A stretch of 64,000 bases of DNA, taken from positions 1 through 64,000 of the forward strand of contig NZ_VDCY01000003.1 of the NCBI RefSeq assembly GCF_006517395.1, given 5' to 3'. Shown here piece by piece: positions 59,523-64,000 of this stretch. The notes below the pieces were generated by a model. It searched no databases, was not told where the DNA came from, and saw nothing but the letters and a program-made list of their open reading frames with translations. Source of the DNA: Terrilactibacillus laevilacticus (GTDB lineage Bacteria; Bacillota; Bacilli; Bacillales; Sporolactobacillaceae). The position numbers and the translations under genes are program-made. The stretch's first letter is position 1; each line of letters begins with the position of its first letter.

Positions 59523-59737
59523 GGTTGTTCAAAAAGTCACCAAATGATATGCTACGAATCTCGGCGCCCGCTTGTTTTTCCGGTCCTCATGTAGCAAAAA
59601 CCTACATTTCGGTCCTCAAAACTGCGCCGCTTTTAGCCTCCGACGCCCAGGACGGGCTAGTACTGGCGTTTCTTGCAGGATGCCAGCGTACTTAGCCAGT
59701 AACCCTTTTCGTTTGTCACCTTTTTGAACACGTACTT
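59523..59737 (+). repeat. Repeat family A, copy 8 (long form)
   Basis: 215 bases from GGTTGTTCAAAAAG to TTTTTGAACACGTACTTT. Contains the same extra module as copy 2 (CCGACGCCCAGGACGGGC to GCCAGTAACCC). Flanks (TTTTTA / CTTTAA) are too divergent to call a target duplication. Confidence 0.9.
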
Positions 59738-59767
59738 TAAGGGCTTTAACTTAAAAATATACTCAAT

Positions 59768-59796
59768 AAAAAAAGAGGGGTGTAACCCTCTTTTAA
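59768..59796 (-). terminator. yqeH-yqeM operon terminator
   Basis: Stem AAAGAGGGG / CCCTCTTTT, loop TGTAA, then TTTTTTATT on the minus strand. Confidence 0.9.
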
Positions 59797-59823
59797 ATAT
59801 TCGATGCTTTATGAACTTTTCCT

Positions 59824-60570
59824 TCAACTATTCTTCTTTGCAATGAAAAAAATTCGCTCAGAAGTCTTGGTTGGGGGATCATTTGTGAAATCGGCACAAA
59901 CCTTTAGACATTGAAAACCGGCTTCTTTTAGAAGGAATGAATAAGTTTCTATGTCAAACGTTCTTTGATAATGCGTTTCATCATGTCTAGTAAAAAGATC
60001 TTGACCTGTTTTTGTAAAGAACGTTAGATCATGGTAAACACTATGTTCTTCTTCACCAGGAAATGATTCCCATATATACGCTATATTTTCGTCATTGTAT
60101 GCAAAGGTATGATTAATAAAAATTGAATGTATTTTATATAGTGAATGAACATCAAACAAAAGGGCTCCCCCTTCATTTAAATGCTCATAGACACGCTGAA
60201 ATGTTTGTTTGACATCATCTAACGTTTCTAAATAATTTAATGAATCACAAAAAATAAGGATCATGTCAAACGTACTACCTAGTTCAAGTTCTCGCATATC
60301 TTGCTGAAAAAGAGGAAAAGACAGTTTCTCATGTTCTGCCTTTTCCTTAGCCATAGCTAACATATTTTCAGAAAGATCGATACCCGTAACGTCAAACTTA
60401 TCTCTTTTTAATTTAAGTGCAAGTTCGCCTGTTCCACAGCCGATATCTAACACTTTAGCTGAGGGCAATTGATAATCATTTAATGTTCTATAGAAAAAAT
60501 CCAGCCATTGATCATAAGGTGCATCATTCATCAACTCGTCATATAATTGAGCAAAATAATCGTAAGCCAT
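59824..60570 (-). CDS. yqeM: SAM-dependent methyltransferase YqeM
   Basis: 248 residues from the ATG at 60570. Class I methyltransferase: LDIGCGTGELALKLKRDKFDVTGIDLSENML (about 41-71) and FCDSLNYL. Substrate unknown. Downstream of rsfS after about ten bases. YqeM has no tied function in Bacillus. Confidence 0.9.
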   Translation of the reverse strand: MAYDYFAQLYDELMNDAPYDQWLDFFYRTLNDYQLPSAKVLDIGCGTGELALKLKRDKFDVTGIDLSENMLAMAKEKAEHEKLSFPLFQQDMRELELGSTFDMILIFCDSLNYLETLDDVKQTFQRVYEHLNEGGALLFDVHSLYKIHSIFINHTFAYNDENIAYIWESFPGEEEHSVYHDLTFFTKTGQDLFTRHDETHYQRTFDIETYSFLLKEAGFQCLKVCADFTNDPPTKTSERIFFIAKKNS

Positions 60571-60579
60571 CAATAATGC

Positions 60580-60933
60580 CTATAAGGGGCGTTTTTCAAG
60601 AGAAAATACGGGTGCATCTCCCCAAAGTTTTTCCAATTGATAGTAGTTTCTTTCATCTTTATGGAAAACATGAGCGATAATATCACCTAGATCAACAAGC
60701 ACCCATCTTGCTTTGTCAAAGCCTTCCATTCGTTTGACTTCAATATTTTTCTCTTGAGCAGCTTCTTTTAATGCACGGGCAATAGCTTGGACTTGTTTTT
60801 CTGAATTTCCGTGGCAGATGATGAAGTAATCAGACATAATTGAAATTCCAGTCATTTTTAGCATCACAAGATCTTGAGCTTTTTTATCATCTGCAACTTC
60901 AGCGAAATATTTTACAAGTTCTTCATTGTTCAT
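60580..60933 (-). CDS. rsfS: Ribosomal silencing factor RsfS
   Basis: 117 residues. Binds L14 of the 50S subunit and blocks 70S joining during starvation. VMLKMTGISIMSDYFIICHGNSEKQVQAIARAL and WVLVDLGDIIAHVFHKDERNYYQLEKLWGDAP are diagnostic. Its start overlaps the yqeK end by 11 bases. Confidence 0.97.
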   Translation of the reverse strand: MNNEELVKYFAEVADDKKAQDLVMLKMTGISIMSDYFIICHGNSEKQVQAIARALKEAAQEKNIEVKRMEGFDKARWVLVDLGDIIAHVFHKDERNYYQLEKLWGDAPVFSLEKRPL

Positions 60934-61507
60934 TCAAACAGCTCCTTAAGTTTTTGATATAAGTATTATATGCATAAATTGTATCAGGATAGACTTGCTG
61001 ATGACGTTCAACTAAAAATATCACCGTATTTTGCAAAGACTTCCCAACTGCAGCATCTAAATTTTTTTTTGCTAAATGACGAACTTCATCTACTCCTGGA
61101 AATTCACGGCCAGGTTCAATGTAATCCGCTAAGAAGACAATCTTGTCTAGAAGCGACATATCTTGTCTCCCGGTCGTGTGATAACGTACAGCATCCAATA
61201 CTTCTTTGTCCGTAATATGATACTTTTCTTCTATATAGGCAGCACCAACAGGGGCATGCCATAAAGAGTGATGAAATGTTAGAATTTCGTTAGTTATATC
61301 ATGTCTTCTTTTTATGATGTCTGATAACTCTTCTTTTGAAAAATATTTTGCAATATCATGTAACATCGCAGCAAGTTTGGCTTGCTCAATATTTGCATCA
61401 TATCGCTCGGCTAATTTCTCTGCTGTTTCTACAACGCCAAGAGTATGAATATATCGTTTCTTTGGTAAGATTGCTTGCACAGCCTCATTTGCTTCTTCAA
61501 TCCTCAT
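60923..61507 (-). CDS. yqeK: HD-domain phosphohydrolase YqeK
   Basis: 194 residues. HD metal motif AMLHDIAKYFSKEEL near 47-61, with HSLWHAPVGA and DAVRYHTTGR. The YqeK family has been linked to symmetrical diadenosine tetraphosphate hydrolysis. Start overlaps the nadD end by 11 bases. Confidence 0.93.
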   Translation of the reverse strand: MRIEEANEAVQAILPKKRYIHTLGVVETAEKLAERYDANIEQAKLAAMLHDIAKYFSKEELSDIIKRRHDITNEILTFHHSLWHAPVGAAYIEEKYHITDKEVLDAVRYHTTGRQDMSLLDKIVFLADYIEPGREFPGVDEVRHLAKKNLDAAVGKSLQNTVIFLVERHQQVYPDTIYAYNTYIKNLRSCLNEQ

Positions 61508-62069
61508 ATAAAAGATTCTCCTTTATATAATCCTTGACTTCCTTATTTAATAAATACATACATGAGCGATGATGTTTCAAGCGATTTCGGATGTCACTTG
61601 ATGAGATTTCTATTTGAGGCATATCAATCATGTGAACTTGAGCCTGTAATGGATGTTCAGCTATATATCCAGGTCTTCTAAATCCAATAAATGAAGTCAG
61701 TTGACACAATTCATCGATTTTATGCCAATTAGGTAGATCACGTATCATATCAGCCCCAATAATAAAGAAAAATTGGTATTCAGGATAAGCGTCTTTAAGC
61801 TGCCTTAAAGTATCTACCGTATATGATTTTCCCCTTCGTTCAATTTCAATTAGTGAAATTTGAAAGTAAGGATTTGTATTAATCGCTTTATTTACCATTT
61901 CAATACGATGATGGCTATCTGTCACTATTCGATTTTTATGCGGTGGAATATAACTTGGAAGAAACCATATTTGATCAAGTTCACATCTTTCAAGTGCTTC
62001 TTGTGCTATAAGCAAGTGACCAAGATGTGGTGGATCAAACGTACCACCTAATAGTCCAATTCGTTTCAT
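61497..62069 (-). CDS. nadD: Nicotinate-nucleotide adenylyltransferase
   Basis: 190 residues. Adds AMP to nicotinate mononucleotide in NAD synthesis: GGTFDPPHLGHLLIA with the HxGH motif, FIIGADMIRDL and ISSSDIRNRL. Full length. In the aroE-yqeI-nadD-yqeK cluster. Confidence 0.96.
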   Translation of the reverse strand: MKRIGLLGGTFDPPHLGHLLIAQEALERCELDQIWFLPSYIPPHKNRIVTDSHHRIEMVNKAINTNPYFQISLIEIERRGKSYTVDTLRQLKDAYPEYQFFFIIGADMIRDLPNWHKIDELCQLTSFIGFRRPGYIAEHPLQAQVHMIDMPQIEISSSDIRNRLKHHRSCMYLLNKEVKDYIKENLLYED

Positions 62070-62087
62070 TCTCTTTTTAGTCCTATC

Positions 62088-62384
62088 CTATGCTCTTGGT
62101 AATTCGATTGTCTTATTATTTTCGGATTCTTTATATAATACAAGAACATTACCGATCACTTGAACGACTTCAGCACCTATTTTTTCTGCCACTTGTTCCC
62201 CTGCTTCTTTTGGATCTTCAAGCGTATTTTGCAAGAAATTAACTTTAATTAATTCTCTTGCTTCCAAAACGGCATTTAATTCTTCGATGACGGTATGATG
62301 TAAACCACTCTTACCTATTTGAAATACAGGCTTAAGATGATGAGCTTCCTTTTTTAAAAATTTTTTTTGTTTACTTGTTAGCAT
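62088..62384 (-). CDS. yqeI: YhbY/CRM-domain RNA-binding protein YqeI
   Basis: 98 residues; LTSKQKKFLKKEAHHLKPVFQIGKSGLHHTVIEELNAVLEARELIKVNFL is the CRM domain. Associates with ribosome assembly. Start overlaps the aroE end by 14 bases. Confidence 0.95.
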   Translation of the reverse strand: MLTSKQKKFLKKEAHHLKPVFQIGKSGLHHTVIEELNAVLEARELIKVNFLQNTLEDPKEAGEQVAEKIGAEVVQVIGNVLVLYKESENNKTIELPRA

Positions 62385-63219
62385 GTCTTTCCTCCAATTT
62401 ATTTCTTAAAAATGCGTCAATACCATTTAGTTTCGGCAAATGACCTAGCCAATGCTTATAGCTGATCGCTCCTTGAAAAATTAACATAGGTAAGCCATCT
62501 AAGGTCCTCTTTCCTTGTTGTTTGGCTAGACGAAGCCACTTTGTTTCAAAGTTATAAATAATATCAACAAAAATCGCACTAGATTTACTGTTTTCAATTG
62601 GAATTGGAATTAAAGAATCGTGTTCTGATAAACCAATTGAAGTTGCATTTACAATCACGTCATATTTTTCTAATCCATTTTCTGCTTCAGTAAGACTGAT
62701 TCCATTTGATTCACAAAAAGCTTGACATGAGCGACTTAACTTTACAGCTTTTTCTATGGTCCTATTCGTAATATCTACACAACTTGCTCCGTACTTCGCC
62801 ATCGTTAAAGCAATCGCTTGTCCAGCTCCACCTGCACCTATAACCAAAACTTTCGGATGGTCAGGTAAGTGTTCTTTTTGATGATGTTCCAAACTTTTTA
62901 AAAAACCAAGACCATCTGTATTATAACCGATCAATTTTCCATTTTGATTAACAACTGTATTAACAGCCCCCAGCATTCTCGCTTCATCATCAAGGTCGTC
63001 TAGAAATGGAATAATCGCTACCTTGTGCGGAATGGTGACATTACAACCACTGATGCCCAGTGCTTTAATACCCTGAACGGCCGTTTCAAGTTGATCTTTC
63101 GTCACATGAAATACGTGATAATGGTGAGCTACGTGATCCTGATGATACCAAAATTGATGCATATCAGGTGAAAGAGTGTGTTCGATTGGATCCCCTATTA
63201 TGCCATACAAACGCTTCAT
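62371..63219 (-). CDS. aroE: Shikimate 5-dehydrogenase
   Basis: 282 residues. NADP-linked step of aromatic amino acid synthesis. N-terminal LYGIIGDPIEHTLSPDMH, catalytic lysine in NVTIPHKVAI, VLVIGAGGAGQAIA Rossmann motif, and INRTIEKA-type segment. In B. subtilis also called aroD at this locus. Upstream of yqeI. Confidence 0.96.
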   Translation of the reverse strand: MKRLYGIIGDPIEHTLSPDMHQFWYHQDHVAHHYHVFHVTKDQLETAVQGIKALGISGCNVTIPHKVAIIPFLDDLDDEARMLGAVNTVVNQNGKLIGYNTDGLGFLKSLEHHQKEHLPDHPKVLVIGAGGAGQAIALTMAKYGASCVDITNRTIEKAVKLSRSCQAFCESNGISLTEAENGLEKYDVIVNATSIGLSEHDSLIPIPIENSKSSAIFVDIIYNFETKWLRLAKQQGKRTLDGLPMLIFQGAISYKHWLGHLPKLNGIDAFLRNKLEERHANK

Positions 63220-63261
63220 TTCTCATTCTCCTTCTCCATAAATGCTTCTCTCTATGATTAA

Positions 63262-64000
63262 TTATTGGATAATCGTCTTTCTAATCATCACACCGATGCC
63301 ATCAGGGGCGTATGCAGTTACATGAGCATCTGTGCCTTTAACCGTTATCCACCCTAGACCTGAAAAAACAATATCCATTTCTTTATCTTTGATCACAAAG
63401 TCATGTCGTTTCATCTCTGGTAATTTATACGATGGATCACTCGGAGGTTTTAGAAGTTCTCCATATTGATTTTCATATAGTCTATCAGCATTCTCCTGCT
63501 TTGTCCGGTGAATATTTAGGTCATTTGACACGTAAACAACCAGGGATCTTCTCCCACCACGAACATAGTCTAAACGAGCCAAACCACCAAGAAATAATGT
63601 TTGTGCCTCATTCAATTGAAACACTTTTGGTTTAATTTCTTTTTTGGGCATCACGATCTTATATTCTTTATCTTGAATATAGTGGGCGACCTGATGTTGA
63701 TTTACAACTCCGGGTGTATCATAAAGAGTACAACCGTCCTCTAATGGAATATCAATAAAGTTTAAAGTAGTTCCTGGAAAATTCGAGGTTGTAATGACTT
63801 CTTCCTCGCCCGTTATTTGATGAATAAGTTGATTGATAAATGTTGATTTCCCAACATTTGTACAACCGACAATATAAACATCTTTTCCTTGACGATAGTA
63901 GTCAATCGCTTCAGCGACTTCTTGAATTCCGATCTTTTTTTCTGCACTCATCAGTAAAACATCTAAAGGCTTTAAACCCAACTCTTTTACTTCGTGCCGC
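63262..64000 (-). CDS. yqeH: Ribosome assembly GTPase YqeH (partial)
   Basis: At least 246 residues; the 5' part runs off the window end, the frame continuing to RHEVKELGLKPLDVLLMSA. Circularly permuted GTPase of 30S biogenesis: G1 GCTNVGKST, switch region TTSNFPGTT and G3 DTPGV; G4 lies beyond the window. The C-terminal half matches the YqeH/NOA1 family. Zinc finger would be in the missing part. Confidence 0.95.
   Translation of the reverse strand, partial: RHEVKELGLKPLDVLLMSAEKKIGIQEVAEAIDYYRQGKDVYIVGCTNVGKSTFINQLIHQITGEEEVITTSNFPGTTLNFIDIPLEDGCTLYDTPGVVNQHQVAHYIQDKEYKIVMPKKEIKPKVFQLNEAQTLFLGGLARLDYVRGGRRSLVVYVSNDLNIHRTKQENADRLYENQYGELLKPPSDPSYKLPEMKRHDFVIKDKEMDIVFSGLGWITVKGTDAHVTAYAPDGIGVMIRKTIIQ

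Overview
The window reads as chromosome of a low-GC, endospore-forming Bacillales bacterium (Bacillaceae-like; genus not assigned). Gene order follows the Bacillus subtilis chromosome from about yqgO through sodA, ispG, nfo, ispH, sigA, dnaG, era, floA, hrcA-dnaK, lepA, gpr, holA and comE to yqeH almost gene for gene. Sporulation-associated genes (gpr, yqfC, yqfD, yqxA) point to a spore former. Most genes are on the minus strand.

Layout: (1) 1-7150: a hypothetical secreted protein, yqgO-like ORF, 5-formyl-THF cyclo-ligase, rpmG, a small yqzD/yqzC-like pair, a class B penicillin-binding protein and an MFS transporter. (2) 7250-9430: sodA, then a six-gene tRNA operon (Asn-Met-His-Ile2-Ser-fMet) with its promoter and terminator, followed by tRNA-derived stubs fused to hairpin repeats. 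(3) 9430-16200: nfeD-type membrane protein, LysM protein, ispG, nitroreductase, yqfX-like protein, an orphan soluble histidine kinase, yqfT and nfo. (4) 16660-25500: yqfQ, ispH, yqfO-trmK, sigA-dnaG, yqxD (start codon apparently damaged or non-canonical), recO, yqzL. (5) 25780-32760: the era-cdd-dgkA-ybeY-pgpH-phoH-yqfD-yqfC operon. (6) 33180-39260: murB (not usually here), yqfB-like, floA, yqeY-rpsU, yqeW and deoC. (7) 39370-50775: mtaB-rsmE-prmA-dnaJ-dnaK-grpE-hrcA under a perfect CIRCE operator, then hemW and lepA. (8) 51200-59500: yqxA, gpr, rpsT, holA and the comE locus with divergent comER. (9) 59800-64000: yqeM-rsfS-yqeK-nadD-yqeI-aroE-yqeH, the last cut by the window end.

The core is ordinary housekeeping: isoprenoid synthesis (ispG, ispH), transcription and replication initiation (sigA, dnaG), ribosome assembly (era, ybeY, rsfS, yqeI, yqeH), heat shock, sporulation and DNA uptake. 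What sets the window apart is the intergenic space, which is heavily seeded with four families of short non-coding repeats. Family A is a MITE-like element of about 150 or 215-275 bp with inverted ends; three copies are flanked by perfect 6-bp direct repeats, one of them inside the dnaK operon between grpE and dnaK. Family B is a double-hairpin module whose stems covary between copies and which is fused twice to the 5' end of the initiator tRNA. Family C is a roughly 95-bp unit, tandem at one site, sometimes carrying B inside it. Family D is a roughly 165-175-bp highly structured element present twice. No transposase was found, so all would be non-autonomous. I found no phage, CRISPR array, defence locus or complete insertion sequence, and no convincing new protein system; the repeats and their effects on neighbouring genes are the best leads.
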